Notes under the pieces: generated by a model
Databases searched by the model: none
What the model was told of the DNA's origin: nothing
What the model saw: the letters and a program-made list of their open reading frames with translations, nothing else
Program-made: the position numbers and the translations under genes
Part shown: positions 51,601 to 63,133 of the stretch, piece after piece
How positions within the stretch are numbered: the first letter of the stretch is position 1
How the letters are laid out: each line of letters starts with the position of its first letter
DNA from: Ligula intestinalis
Taxonomy: Eukaryota; Platyhelminthes; Cestoda; Diphyllobothriidea; Diphyllobothriidae
DNA length: 64,000 bases
Reading direction: 5' to 3'
Assembly: GCA_036362985.1 (NCBI GenBank)
Contig: JAYGXS010000004.1
Coordinates: 46,239,139-46,303,138, forward strand

Positions 51601-54600
51601 ATCAGAGGTTCAACACTCTCGCTCACTGCACCTCGGGTTTCTTGTGTGTTTAGTTAAGATCAGGAATATTAAAATTGACAAATGTCAGCTGCCCTTTATA
51701 CTAGCCGATGTGTGGTTGCCGGTGGGGCTCCAAAGTGAGCCCCAAGGCAAAACAGGGTGAGTGAGCTCCACAACTAACAAGAAAGCGTTTATAAACCAAT
51801 GCTTAGGCGAGTATAGTATGGCGAATGCTGCAATAAACTTGCCTAAGTTTGTAAAAAGTTGATTATTTTCCGCATACCAACGAGAACGCATTTAACAAAA
51901 CTTAGAAATAATTAATAGCAGCATAATGCATATTAAGTACTTAAAAAACTATAAGAAGTACTAGGTGCTTGTTAAGAAAGATAAAAACGTTTAATTAAAA
52001 CCCCAATTTCCGGAGATGTATAAAGAGCTAAAATTAAAAAAAATAAATTTAAATATTTTAGTTAGTTAAAAACGGAACGGAAGCATTTTTGTGTGTAAAA
52101 AGAACGTTTCTCAATTCAAAATATTTTTTAAATATTTATTTATTTATTTATGGAATATCGTCCAATAAAATCTGGCATCATTTTGATCGTTTTCAGTGTC
52201 TTCGTTTTTAAATTGATAAATTGAGGTTCTATTGGACGTTTACAGCAAAACGTTTAAAATAAGGTATATATAAAGAGCATTTACCGAAAGTGTTTGTGAG
52301 TATAAGTTCTTATATGATGGCCGTGCTGCTCATATGCGGAAATGCCTCAAAATGCAAGCCCTATTGCCGAGAATAAATCATATCCGCAACGGAATTCTGA
52401 TATTTTTATTCCATATATTACTAAAGTAACTTTCCATAAAATGTAACCTTTTTAAAAAGTACTTTCATTAAATATTCGGCTGACGAATTTCTGTGTAGAT
52501 TAACTTTTTTTAAAAGTAATGTCACAATGAAATTGGAGACTTTTGACAATATCTTTAATTTACCTGAAGATAAATGATTTAGTTCGACTGGAGATGAAAG
52601 AACTTATATTTTTCTTTATAATGAATTTTTTTCCGCAAAATTATATTAATTCCACAAGCTATTTTAAGATTGCGAATGCAAAAGCTGGCCATATATTTAG
52701 CCATTTTTGAAAAAAAATTATTTTTCTTCTGTCTGTTCTGTCCCTAAATAGCGCATGAGTGGAATGTATAGTTTACAAAATCTTTATTTCTACATGACTT
52801 ACATTCAATAAAATATGTGACACTTTGCTTATGCGTACGGACAACTGTTGGGTTAAACAAAATTTCCGACACAACCTTTTGATTAATGCATTTTGTGCAA
52901 GAAAACTTAACAGGATAGCTAAACATAATTTTTGAAGTATTGATCTCAAATGTTTCTGCAAATAAATGAGATTTCTTAAATTTGGATTCACTTCCATTTG
53001 TTCATCGTCGCACAAAAAAATTTTTAGTTCTAGAAAGGATCATTTTTCCATTTTTATACTTATTGTGGAGTTCGTCCATAGCACAATGCATATTAATGAA
53101 AATTTTATTGTGTGGTTCCTTATAACATAAGAAATTTCTTCATGATTAACTTACTCATGATTTGCCAAAATTGGTGCATATTTTGTTCCATTTTTTTAAC
53201 TAAGAGGGCAGTTTAACAAATTAAAGCCTTTCTTTTTTTATAAAATCCACACATTTGATCAAAATAACCTGGCGAAATATATACTTAACTACGAAGTTAA
53301 ATTTTGTCAGGAAAGCTTTTTGCAACACTCGCAACACTCGCAATACTGAAAGTGATGCAGTGAGCTAGAGCATTTACATTCTACATAACAGTTCAAGGGT
53401 TTGAGGCTAGGGTAGTTCACCATGTGTGGTTAAGCGTGGCTGTCTGATGATTATTAGTGAGGCGGAAATGGCCATTCTAATCTCTATATTTCTTGGTCAG
53501 CAACGTTAAACTCCTAGATGTCGGAAATTTACTTTGTGTCGGAGACTTTTCTTATCAGCGGGGAAAGTGGATATATCGTTGACAAGATCAGTTACATTTG
53601 TCAGTTTAATGGTCCCTAGACTACAAGCTAAGCAGTGGCCAAGGACGCAAGAGGTTCAAGTAAATTCGCCATAGAGACTACAGAGCAAGTCACTGTGCAG
53701 GGCTTTTTGAATTCATTACGCTATTTTCGACGGCAAGCTAAACATAGCTGCCGAGGCAATGAGTGAGTTGACAGATGTCAATGCGGAAACGAAGAGTGGC
53801 TATCGGCTTTCGGGTGTAGGAAAGCAGTCGTAAATGAACTTGCGGGCAGCGAGGGACGAGAGGAAGACCAAATAAATTAAATTGAGCAGACCAGGCCAGG
53901 ACTAATTGAACCCTATAAATCAGTAAAACCGTCGAACCACTTTACTTCAAGGAAAAATTTACGGATTGGCAAGGAACAGGCTGGTATACGCTGCACTTTT
54001 GGGAAAAATAAATTGAATTATTCTATGGGCATTTAATCGCCGTACGACGAAGAGCATTGGCATTGAATAGTAAACAGTTGTGAGATGTAACGTTCAAATA
54101 CCTTTCTTTGGGAAGTATTGCCAGCATAAGTTGCCAACTTAAAAGTCCATTCCACAAAAAAGGGGTGATAGGGAGGTCACAAACATAACTTGCATCTCCT
54201 TCATTTATGCTCACAATATATCCGTGGTGATCTGATAGCTTGCTCTCTGCAAGTTTAACGTAATGCATAACTAAATGAATTTTCTATGGAAAATAGCATA
54301 AAATATATGCGCGAAAGCTTTCTTTAATTAAAAGACGTTGAGCAATCATGAAAACGAACGCATTGTGATTTCTGACCATGGCACATGACGTTTATTTGAA
54401 ATAAAACTAGTAAGCGTCAATTTGAACAAGAACAACAGTGACAAAAAAAACAGAGTTGAAACATTTTATAAAAATTTGCAGTGTGGTATATAACTGCGAA
54501 CGATCTTTATGTATATAAATAGGCTAAATAAATACTGCAACAAACAATAGAGGGCCTAAGCCGTAAACAGTATGGAGGTTGATTAGTGACCAGTGGTATG

Positions 54601-57600
54601 AAAGATGACCCTAAGATGTACGTGTGTCCACTTGAAGAGCGCAGTGATAGTCATATGCGCAAAAGCATAGAGTTTAGGTCTTTTAATGGAGAAGAGAGAG
54701 GAAGAATAAGGCAGTCTATTACATGCGAGGTTTATCATACGATGCATTGGCCTTCATATTTCTGGTTTCTTATATCTGAGTGTCATTGTCACACCATAAC
54801 ATGATATCTAGATTGTGCTTTAGGGAAAGAGGGACACAAAGCCCAACACTGCATTCACTGTGTGACAAGTGTTTAGTCCATGACTTAAATTAAAAGCAAC
54901 CTCCTCCATTACTGTGGATAGATTGATAAAATTCGGTTGAATTTGCTTAACTCATCATTGTTCAGGGCATTGCTGGAGAGGACTTACTAGTTGTAGAATC
55001 GGTTTTTGTGGCGCGTAACTCTTACAACTTTACTGTATTCTATAAAATTTGAGAAAACGTTAGCGTGTAAGTTTTAGGTATAGAACAGTTTCCTTGTTTT
55101 CCACTTCGCAGTTTATGTGAAATGTCATTGTTACCGATAAGTACTTCCAATCACCTATTTAATGGTGATTTTATTACAAAGAATTGCTGAGAATATTTAA
55201 AGTCTATTTTATTCTGCTCATTTTGCTTTATCTGGGGTGAAACGTGTAATATATGCGTGCATATACGTTTTTGCTCACAGTAGAATGCTGGGCAAGAGGG
55301 ACTGTTTAATAAATATATTCGATTTTACCGAAGTTCAGTACCCACTCTTTACTATTGCGCATTGTGCCTCATGTCTATTTTCGGATAAGTATAGCCAAGT
55401 TCTACGCTAATGAAGACTCTTTAGAAAATTATTGCCTTGTTAAAATGCTACCTGAAATATTCAAACCTTTAGTGAAATGGTGCAAACCGTCCTATGCCTC
55501 TCACGTTCACAGTACATACAGAAGTTTATCATAGTCAACAAGGAATGGCAGAACAGGACGCACGTTTATCGGTTGCGGAACTCACTGCATCCAAAATAGT
55601 ATTTCGGATGGGAATCAATTTGGGAAACAACGGGTTTTTCGGGCATTTAAATGAGTAATGTTCCCGGCAGCGGCCCTTCTGCGATCCGACCTAAGCCAAA
55701 AGCAGAGCTCCAGGCACTTGGGTAATCACCCTTCCGACTGTGTGCTTCATAAACCAAAAGCCGTAAATGGAGGTGATATCAACAGCTCTTATACTAATAA
55801 AGTCAATTCAAGTATTCTATCCCTGCCAACAGCCTGCCATTCCCCTGAAAGTGCACACCCCTCTAATACTTTCGAGTGTCCGATTGTGTGAGCTGAAGAC
55901 GTAAATTAGACGAAAACGAAGATCAAACACTTTATTTCAATCAGTTTGAGGTTGCTTAACCTTCCTCAGAAAATATGGTTCTAACAAGGCAGTTTTCGTG
56001 AAATAAAAACGGGATTCCTTTAAGCCCCGAGGTAGCTAACGTCTGCAAAAGTACGTCAAGAGCTTCTATTGTTCGGAGAGAAAATTCATGGGGGTTTTTT
56101 CCCTGGGGAAATGTATTAACTTATTTATTGTATTACTGGATGGGCTTACCTCTGCCTCTGGTATGCTGCAGATAGGCGAGGCAATTTTCCGTTCCTTCCC
56201 GTGTGCTGCGTTGCACTAAAACATATTTGTTGTCCTTTGAATATAATAAATACTCAACTACAATAGTCGGTGAGCAGTCATCAGTCGGTTTCCGCACGAA
56301 AATTCTCTTATCTTCAGGGCAGCCTGTCTTGCTCCAAATGTAACGTAATTTCTACCACCCTTATTGTGAAGCAGCTCTCAAAAGGAAACAAAGAATTTAT
56401 TTAGTCAGATTTATTTCTGCACTATCTCTGGGCCTATTCGGACCATCAGGCATTATATTAGAACATGATGTTTATGCAAAGGAACTCTCATCTGCGATAG
56501 TTTAAAAGTTTTACACCATAGAGATTCTTGCAGTGATTTCATCCGCTATCTTTGCGTAGGGGACAACATTCCATAAGGTTTACAAAAGCATAGTTCTCTG
56601 ACTTTGAACAAAGTTACGATGGTTTTTAATGCCATCTATTGTTATCCCGTAGTCCTGTTTACCACAAAAGCGCTTTGAGTCGTCTTATTCAGCGTGTCAC
56701 GCTATTTCCCACGCTACGAATTTCCCAAAAAGCATCCGGCTCCTGCAATTTACAGTTCACACCACCACTTTTAAGGCTAGGCCAGCAGCGTTTCGCTTCG
56801 GCTCATAGGAAGTGCTGTTTGGCAGCACATAGGTTTTGAGTCGCCTGTGTAAAATAAGATCTGCGAGTATGATAAAGGCACGCGATGCGTGAAGGCATCC
56901 TTGGGTCGGGCTAGATGAGAAGTTGCACGCGTAAAGCTCTCTCTCTCTCGATGGAAATAAAAATGCACGTTTACCGGGCCTAAATGAGAAAATGTGACCA
57001 TCTCAAAAACCATCCGTAGGCGAGTTTGACTGTTCTACTTCGGGCAGGAGTCCATCAGTGGGGTTGTGAAAAGCAATCGCAGTTTATAGTATGCACAGCT
57101 GGTTGGAGGATTGGGAAAATTTCATCCACTAAGTCATGATCAGATGGTTTGCAACTATGGTGCGGTCGTGGCTACGACTGTGGGAAACTGAGACGAAGTT
57201 TTTAAGATAGCAGTCATTATCCTGACCTCTGTATCCTTGTCAACATTTGCGCATGAATTTCACCTGCGCAAGTCTTCGAGGCATGTTTCATCGTGATGGA
57301 CAAGCACATTTCATCAAACTCTGGAATTTATTGCATGCCGTTATTATCCACGCTGATTTTAGACGTTGACAACTAACAACAGCCAAGGGTCCATATGTTG
57401 CTGTGCAGACGAGTTCATCCAAACGCCCTGACCACTGAAGCAGCTAAATGAATATGCAGTACACTTAAAGGCATCATATAGCCACAGCATGCACTCAAAG
57501 AAACTCCGTTTTTTCAGTATAACAATCTTGTAAACACATGAATAAATGAAATCTTTCGAGTAAAGAATATTTGAGTTGATAAGGAGAAAGCATTGTTGAG

Positions 57601-60600
57601 CAGCGGAACAACTGTCGTTTATTATCCCGAGCTTTTGAACTCCTACAGATGTTCACTTCCAGAACTAAGATATAATAAAAAACAGGCTGTTCGCCAATCA
57701 GCTGTCCAGTGAGAAACAACAGTCAAAGGGGAAGAAGATGGACTTCCCTAAGGGTTCGAAAGCTCAGGACGATAAGCAAGTTGCTCCAATGCTCGAAAGT
57801 CCATCCCTAATTTCCAGTTAGAAATATATGGAAACATTACTCTTCTATATTGCAATGCAAATAGAAACAATTTACATTTATTTGGTAGGGATTGCCATGC
57901 AGAGATAGAGTACTTGTGAAGGAATGTAGGTGGTTCGCCGATCTAGTCAAGGAACAATTAAGTTCCGCTTTGCCAAGGAGCTCGCAACGCAAACCTTCAA
58001 AACCGTTACAAAGTGACTGAATTGATATGATGAAGTGAATCCCACAATGCAAAGAGATACCGGAATGGCAATTTCTGGCTTATAAGCCGTCATCAGCTAG
58101 GCATATCCGATCTCGAGGTTTGGCACCCCCGAGATTTTAACCCGGGACCTTCGGTCAGAAATGGCCAGTCCGGTCTCCCTTTGCTTTGTTGGATCCCGTT
58201 CATCAGATATCTTGTATTTTCGTATAATAATTTATATGCTATCACAGTAAGCTCAACCTTTAAACGCTAATGACAGAATCCCAAACACCCCGTCTTTTTT
58301 TAAAGTTCATGTAGTTGGTATGCTCTCAATGTAGTGTAATACTTTGAAATGAAAGTGTAGGTATAGGTAAACACTGGATACAAGATGTAAGAGATAAGAG
58401 CTCTTAGCAACTCACAAACTTGGATGCCTTAATATCTTACAGTAGAAATAAACGAATACGTTAAAAGTAGCTAGTTTTAAATAAAGAAGGCCCGTCGGTT
58501 ACTAAAGGAGAACCTTTTTTTATGATACATATAATATAGACACATTAATTGGGTGTAAAAGTCAATTGCCGATCACTGCCCTGAAAGTCAAGCCCTTGCA
58601 AAATGAGCGGCTTCGTTCGCATGGCGATCATCCTGGACGGTTTATGCTACCTTCTAGTCATACAGGATGCGATTTGCATGTGTACTAAAACGTAACATTC
58701 TTTGGACGCTGACAGAAGGAATTTTTGCGTGACGAATACATCAGCATTGCAACGTAAACCTCTCGTTAACTAAACTACTTATAACATTGGATATTCTTCA
58801 AATTGGCAAAAAGGTTACTGATTTTACAACTAAGTAATTTTATGGTAAATAGCTAACTTTCATATTTAGAGGACGCACTTTCCCAGATAAGGGCTGAAAT
58901 CTAGTTTCCGCACGTCGTTTGAGTGTCCCTTAGGTGGTTGTTAGCCCCCCCCTAAACTTAGTTATTTTTGCAACCAGCAGCTAGATACGTATCCCTTTTC
59001 ACGAATTTAGTCTACGGCGACTACAGACAGTCTACTGGAAACAAAACGAAAGAGTACAATGCGGTCACTACAACTATAACTCAACTTTTCCTCTGTTAAA
59101 CCTGCCAAGTGCCGAAACAAATAACGATCCATGGGTTTAACCACTATCATTAATGAATACGCAATGGAGACCGTTGGAATCATCAACCATCTCAGAACAT
59201 AGCGTATAATGTGGGCGCCATTAGCTTTCGATGATAGCCAGTGGTTCAGATTTTCCAATACGGCAGCTAATAATCGAATTCGTATCTGCGATCCTTTTTA
59301 TGTCCTAATTACTCGACCTCAGGTTCACAGTGTGCTTGCAGGACAAGAACGTGCATAAATAGTTGAAATAAAGATATAATATGCCATCATAATGAGAAAA
59401 GAAATACAATTATAAGGAGTTTAAAATAACAGAAATCGATCTACCAGAAAATTAGGCCATGGGATATAGCCAATTTAAATCCCTTGAACAAGACCGCAGT
59501 TTGTGGAAAGGTTTGTGGACACGTCTTCAATCTCAGGTGGTGAACTACCTGATGCAAGGTTAGTGTGCTGGCAAATACATCTCCGTTCGACAATGAAGGT
59601 TTTCAGCTTGGATATTTTAAATGCTTATGTATTTGGTTGTAGCAAAAGTTGTTCTTGGTAGACGAAGTCAAACTGATCGATATTGTCAAATGTTTAAGGC
59701 TCAACTCCACCATCTTTTCTTTTTGGCAAATCGACTAGTAATGGCAGTGAGTTAAATGCAGAAAACGAGTATAACTAACGTAATAAGGACATTTATGAAT
59801 CACTCGATGGTTTAAATTTATTCTAAATTTAAGATTTCGTCTCCTGCGAAATAAACCTATCTAGTTGCAAAATCATAGTGTTAGTTTGAGATATGTTTAT
59901 CAGACAAAAGCAAAGGAGCCCTGAATGGCCATCTGTGACGCCTCAGTCGTCATCAACGAGTCATACCGAAAACTAACTCAGAAATGGCTAATCCAGTGTT
60001 GTCATTTTTGTCGGCAATGGTAATCTGTCGAAAATACTATCCACACGCGGCTGCTGGACGGAGATGAGATTGAGACCCAAGACAGAACTTTACGAGTGAT
60101 CTGTGAGCGATCGGTAAGCGTCCATCAACAATTAGTCATCAGGCAACGACAGATCCCATCGTTTTTTAACCTAAGCCTCATGTATATTATAGTTTTGCAA
60201 ACGTTTGCATTGACTCCTTATTATCTGCCTACTTTTTCAGTTCCTTTGCTTTCATTTACCTTTTATTCCCTCCATGTCTCTATTTCTGTTGTTGCTGAGG
60301 CTATTATTTTTTTCATTCCCACGACTTATAATTATACCTCCATCTCCAATATCCGTAATGTTTGCGGCATCCTGTACCTTTTGCTCTCACAACCACCGCA
60401 ACCAGAACTACTCATCAGAATCTTGCCCACCCGAGGCCTCCTTAAACATCCCAATTGCCTTTACTGATTCAGCAGTGTTATTCATATATTCTTGGTCTGT
60501 TTTGAACTAAAACCTTTTGCTCCATAAATAGCCTATTAACCAACTGTCACTCTTTTCATGTAGTGACGACTCCCATCACGAGGCACCTCGACCGGAACAC

Positions 60601-60906
60601 AAGAAAGAGTCTGAAAGTAACTCATCAGTTCGCATTGTTACTGTCAACATGCTGCCCGAGGATCAGGCCGCAGTTCTGCAAAAAGTCCATGACCTCACCG
60701 CTTTCAACGAAAATCTGGCCAAGATAGACGAGAGCACCGTAGCAAAAGAGTTAAAAAAGTGGCTGGAGTCCAAATACGGACGCACATGGCATGTTCTGAT
60801 TGTTCGAGGCTCATACTGGCTGCAATTCTCTCACGAGCCTGAATTTTCCTTTCAGTTTGAACTGGGCCCATACGTGTATGCCATGTGGCGGACTCCTATT
60901 GCCTAG
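45448..60906 (+). CDS. Tegument-allergen-like (TAL) calcium-binding protein, complete, three exons
   Basis: Join 45448-45645, 51271-51359, 60564-60906, giving 209 residues. All junctions are GT-AG and phase consistent. The protein has EF-hand 1 (residues about 30-58), a degenerate EF-hand 2 (67-95), a charged linker (96-125) and a C-terminal dynein-light-chain-like domain (about 125-205). This combination is the platyhelminth TAL family; members sit in or under the tegument, bind calcium and are frequent antibody targets in infected hosts. Three in-frame ATGs (45448, 45457, 45511) are possible; the second and third sit in ACCATGG contexts. Starting at 45511 would give 188 residues, the usual family length. 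Introns of 5.6 and 9.2 kb are unusually large for so small a protein. Confidence 0.88.
46757..46990 (+). repeat. Degenerate TTAGGG-like array
   Basis: Repeated GGTTTATGGTTA, GGTTAGGGTTTGCG, TTTAGGGTTTATTG and GGTTTTATGG words give a strong strand asymmetry toward G and T. It resembles an eroded telomere-type (TTAGGG) repeat but never forms a perfect array. Confidence 0.45.
47837..47912 (-). repeat. SINE-like segment with B-box-like motif between inverted repeats
   Basis: The minus strand contains GGTTCGACTCC (47882-47892 on plus), which fits the pol III B-box consensus. It is flanked by TTCAGTTGACC (47840-47850) and its inverse GGTCAACTGAA (47899-47909). Confidence 0.4.
50640..50757 (-). repeat. 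tRNA-like SINE head
   Basis: The minus strand reads GCCGTGAGCTCAGCGGTAGA, then GGTGGTTTGATCCCAC. It has a D-arm-like GCTCAGCGGTAGAG (A-box like) and a 4-bp T-arm with loop TTTGATC (B-box like) around a long variable segment. Acceptor stem pairing is imperfect, so a SINE or tRNA pseudogene is more likely than a functional tRNA. Confidence 0.45.
51271..51359 (+). CDS. TAL exon 2: degenerate EF-hand 2
   Basis: Acceptor TTTCCTGTTTTAG and donor GTATGT. It reads SWMRLFDGGHTETITLSAYL, DRLGLQEDK. The second EF-loop (DGGHTETITLSA) keeps D1 and I8 but lacks the acidic residues at 3, 5 and 12 and Gly at 6, so it probably does not bind calcium, as in many TAL proteins. Confidence 0.85.
51521..51640 (-). 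repeat. tRNA-derived SINE, copy 2
   Basis: Minus strand: GAGGTGCAGTGAGCGAGAG, TTGAACCTCTGATCAA, GAGTTTGAGCCTCGGG, then body GACAAACTGGGATTCGG and AGCCAGAAATGGCAATTC. Same order of head and body as 4150-4305. Confidence 0.55.
58050..58185 (-). repeat. tRNA-derived SINE, copy 3
   Basis: Minus strand: GGTCCCGGGTTAAAATCTCG, GGGGTGCC, then TGATGACGGCTTATAAGCC, AGAAATTGCCATTCCGG, matching the body of copies 1 and 2. Confidence 0.6.
59908..60000 (-). repeat. tRNA-derived SINE, copy 4 (body)
   Basis: The plus strand reads GAGCCCTGAATGGCCATCTG, TGACGCCTCAGTCGTCATCA and GAGTCATACCGA, parallel to GACTTGAATGGTCACTTC...TTAGCCGTCGTCAG...GTCATACCCAGA at 4168-4219. Confidence 0.5.
60564..60906 (+). CDS. 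TAL exon 3: linker and dynein-light-chain-like domain
   Basis: The acceptor is TTTTCATGTAG; the first base completes Gly. It reads DDSHHEAPRPEHKKESES, RIVTVNMLPEDQAAVLQKV, KELKKWLESKYGRTWHVLIV and RGSYWLQFSHEP, then FELGPYVYAMWRTPIA and TAG at 60904-60906. WHVLIVRGSYW...FSHEP...WRTP is the signature of the TAL-type dynein-light-chain domain. An ATTAAA polyadenylation-like hexamer lies at 60959-60964. Confidence 0.92.
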
Positions 60907-60958
60907 ACCACTCTGAAGGCTTCCCCCATGATGCATGCAGTGTTTAGTCTGTTATTTG

Positions 60959-60964
60959 ATTAAA
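60959..60964 (+). terminator. Candidate polyadenylation signal of the TAL gene
   Basis: ATTAAA, a common variant, 53 bp after the stop codon. No downstream element was verified. Confidence 0.4.
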
Positions 60965-62200
60965 AACGCACCACCGATTTTAAATTTGCGAACACCTGCC
61001 CAGCGCATTTTGTTCATCTAGAAATTTCTTCTTATTATGCCATCCGTTATTTTAAAATTTGCCGTCAATTAAATTGGAAAATTTGATCATAAATTTTTGA
61101 TTTGAAGTTTGCTAAGCAATCACAGATGTACTCTCTCTTTCTTCAAATTAAAAATTAAAAGTCTGCGTGATTTAGTGCAAAATGTCATCCATGGTGCAGG
61201 CATTCGCTACAATTGGTTTTGGCTTCTCAGAGGGCCGAAGGGACCGAAAAAAACGAGCTCCAGAGAGCAGTCCAGAAGGATAAAATGCGATCACTCGAAC
61301 AATAAATTTCATTTTCCATCGATCGCATTTTCTGCTCCGGAATTTCTAAAAGTTCCGCAATTTAATGTAAAATGTCATGCAAAAAGGGTAGTAATTTTAA
61401 GGAATATAACAATACAGGCGGCCGGAATTAAGTGCACATCAAAACTGATAGTCCATCGTAACTTAAATAGCCTACAATTATGCTGTCCATTACGCAAAGT
61501 TACATTTCCCGCGCGGGTGATCCTTCCCGTGCGTGGCCGAATTTCAGAATTTCATTAACATTTCAGGATCTGCATAACATATCTTAACTAACCAGACGTT
61601 TTGTGTTTTGGTCTATAAATGGACGTAGCTTTTTGTATGGAAAAATGTCAGTGTAACCCTTAAAATGGGGGGGGGAGCTCTTAAGTCTGAACTGCACTTG
61701 CGCAGTCTAAATATTGCTCGGATTTCGCGCTTAGTTGTGTTCTTTTCTTATACGACCGAATAATGGTGATCGTTGACTAGATTTTGGGTGTATACCTCAG
61801 CCTCAAAACCAGTACTAAGTGGTTGCTTATGCATGAAAACATAATCTCACTTCTGGAGCATTCGTATACCATAAATTAATTCTGTTTCACCGGTACTTAA
61901 GAGCTATCTCCGTAGCAAAAACAGCGTCCCATTCGGTCCAGAACAAAGAGTTCTTGCCGTGTGATGTAAGTGCAGATTTAAGAGTATCCTAAAGACTTGT
62001 ATATGGCTAGAAACTGGGCCCCTCGGGTAGAAAGTTTATGGACCAGTTTTTCAACCCTTAGTACAAGAAATTCTATTTGAATCTATATTGAATTGAACCA
62101 GCATTCGAGGCCGTCTTGCATCTGCATAAGAAGATCTCCTTCGAAAATCTCAAAATGTGTTCCCATTAGTGGACATTCTGTGCGAAGGCCATACTCGGTG
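60965..62200. other. Downstream intergenic region
   Basis: No gene recognised. A G-run is present at 61668-61676. Confidence 0.5.
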
Positions 62201-62212
62201 GTTCATCACCAG
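62201..62212 (+). repeat. Target-site duplication of PLE, left copy
   Basis: GTTCATCACCAG, identical to 63122-63133. Confidence 0.75.
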
Positions 62213-62245
62213 TAGTAGCGAATATTCGAGTCCCCGGAAGCAGTT

Positions 62246-62374
62246 CAGAAGACGAAGATGCGATCACTGGAACAAGAGTTTTATTTGCCTGACGTTTCGG
62301 ATTCCGTCAGGAATCCTTAGTCAAAGGTAATCGTAAACAAGTCTGAGACATGCACAGATAAGGGGTGATACATG
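62246..62374 (-). repeat. Left inverted arm of PLE
   Basis: It starts CAGAAGACGAAGATGCGATC and ends GGGGTGATACATG. It contains the hairpin CCTGACG...CGTCAGG (62288-62311). Confidence 0.9.
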
Positions 62375-62391
62375 CACAGATTGCACGGTAT

Positions 62392-63003
62392 TTATAGTTC
62401 ACAGCGGCCAACCGCATGCGTACTATAATTGTCAGTTCTTGTAGTCACCGCTTGAGGTCTTAATTGGTGCGGTGATTGGTCATTAATTGCCACAGCGTTC
62501 TTGTCCGCGTCGGATGCAGGTTTGGTAATTGCGCGACAATTATGCCCGCTGTCGTCGGAGTTGTTGTTGCACCCAGTCCTTCCCACGTGACTGATTCTCG
62601 TGCTCAGGAAATGTCTCAGTACACCGTAGGGGAACGCCAAATCGTTGCGCTTGTTGATGGACTGGGGTCCTGAAAACCATGACTCGAGCAGCTCGCGGCT
62701 CACGCGGTTGTCCCCTCTTGCGAGGATTTCGGCCTCGGCAAACTTGAAAATATGGTCGGGTCCCGTTGAATGAGCTGCAACCAAGGAGTTGGCGTCTTTC
62801 TTCCTCACCGCCGCTGCATGCTCGGCCATTCGCGTCCGGAGTAATCTCCCAGTTTCTCCGACGTAGTTGCTTTGTCCACAACTACACCAGATTCGGTAAA
62901 TGACTCCAGCCGTTTCCTGCCGTGGCAGTGGGTCTTTCTGCCTCATGACCCGGCGCCTGATGGTTGCTTCCGACCTGTGTGCAACTCCAACTCCATGTAT
63001 CAC
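62392..63003 (-). CDS. PLE GIY-YIG endonuclease fragment
   Basis: This 203-residue frame contains the GIY-YIG nuclease core of Penelope-like elements: TAGVIYRIWCSCGQSNYVGE, TGRLLRTRMAEH (catalytic Arg and the EH pair), VAAHSTGPDHIFKF and LLESWF, followed by a variable tail (NNNSDDSGHNC). It would nick target DNA during integration. The upstream RT domain is missing and the apparent start lies in the inverted arm, so this is a truncated remnant although the frame itself is intact. Confidence 0.88.
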   Translation of the reverse strand: MIHGVGVAHRSEATIRRRVMRQKDPLPRQETAGVIYRIWCSCGQSNYVGETGRLLRTRMAEHAAAVRKKDANSLVAAHSTGPDHIFKFAEAEILARGDNRVSRELLESWFSGPQSINKRNDLAFPYGVLRHFLSTRISHVGRTGCNNNSDDSGHNCRAITKPASDADKNAVAINDQSPHQLRPQAVTTRTDNYSTHAVGRCEL

Positions 63004-63122
63004 CCCTTATCTGCGCATGCCTCAGACTTGTTTACGATTACCTATGACTAAGGATTCCCGACGGAATCCGAAACGTCAGGCAAATAAAACTCTTGTTCCA
63101 GTGATCGCATCTTCGTCTTCTG
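62994..63122 (+). repeat. Right inverted arm of PLE
   Basis: Inverse complement of 62246-62374 with a few substitutions. It contains CCGACGGAATCCGAAACGTC at about 63058-63077 and the AATAAA at 63083. Confidence 0.9.
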
Positions 63123-63133
63123 TTCATCACCAG
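63122..63133 (+). repeat. Target-site duplication of PLE, right copy
   Basis: GTTCATCACCAG, identical to 62201-62212; the first G may also belong to the element end. Confidence 0.75.

Larger units (their letters stand above)
51360..60563. other. TAL intron 2 (9.2 kb)
   Basis: It holds three SINE copies (51521-51640, 58050-58185, 59908-60000). The rest is AT-rich, especially 51900-53300, with no gene recognised. Short frames at 55658-55891 and 60096-60510 have no identifiable product. Confidence 0.5.
62213..63121 (-). mobile_element. Penelope-like element, 5' truncated, with inverted 3'-end copies at both ends
   Basis: The element is bounded by a 12-bp direct repeat and has 129-bp inverted arms (62246-62374 and 62994-63122) that each carry the PLE tail with the GAAACGTCAGG core and AATAAA. 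Between them lies a minus-strand GIY-YIG endonuclease frame. The reverse transcriptase part is absent. The right arm is therefore an inverted extra copy of the 3' end, an arrangement PLEs are known to produce. The left end has 33 further bases beyond the arm. Confidence 0.88.

Noticed and set aside
60096..60510. Overlapping hydrophobic frames just before TAL exon 3
   Set aside because: AT-rich and pyrimidine-rich intron sequence; nothing matches the TAL family until 60564.
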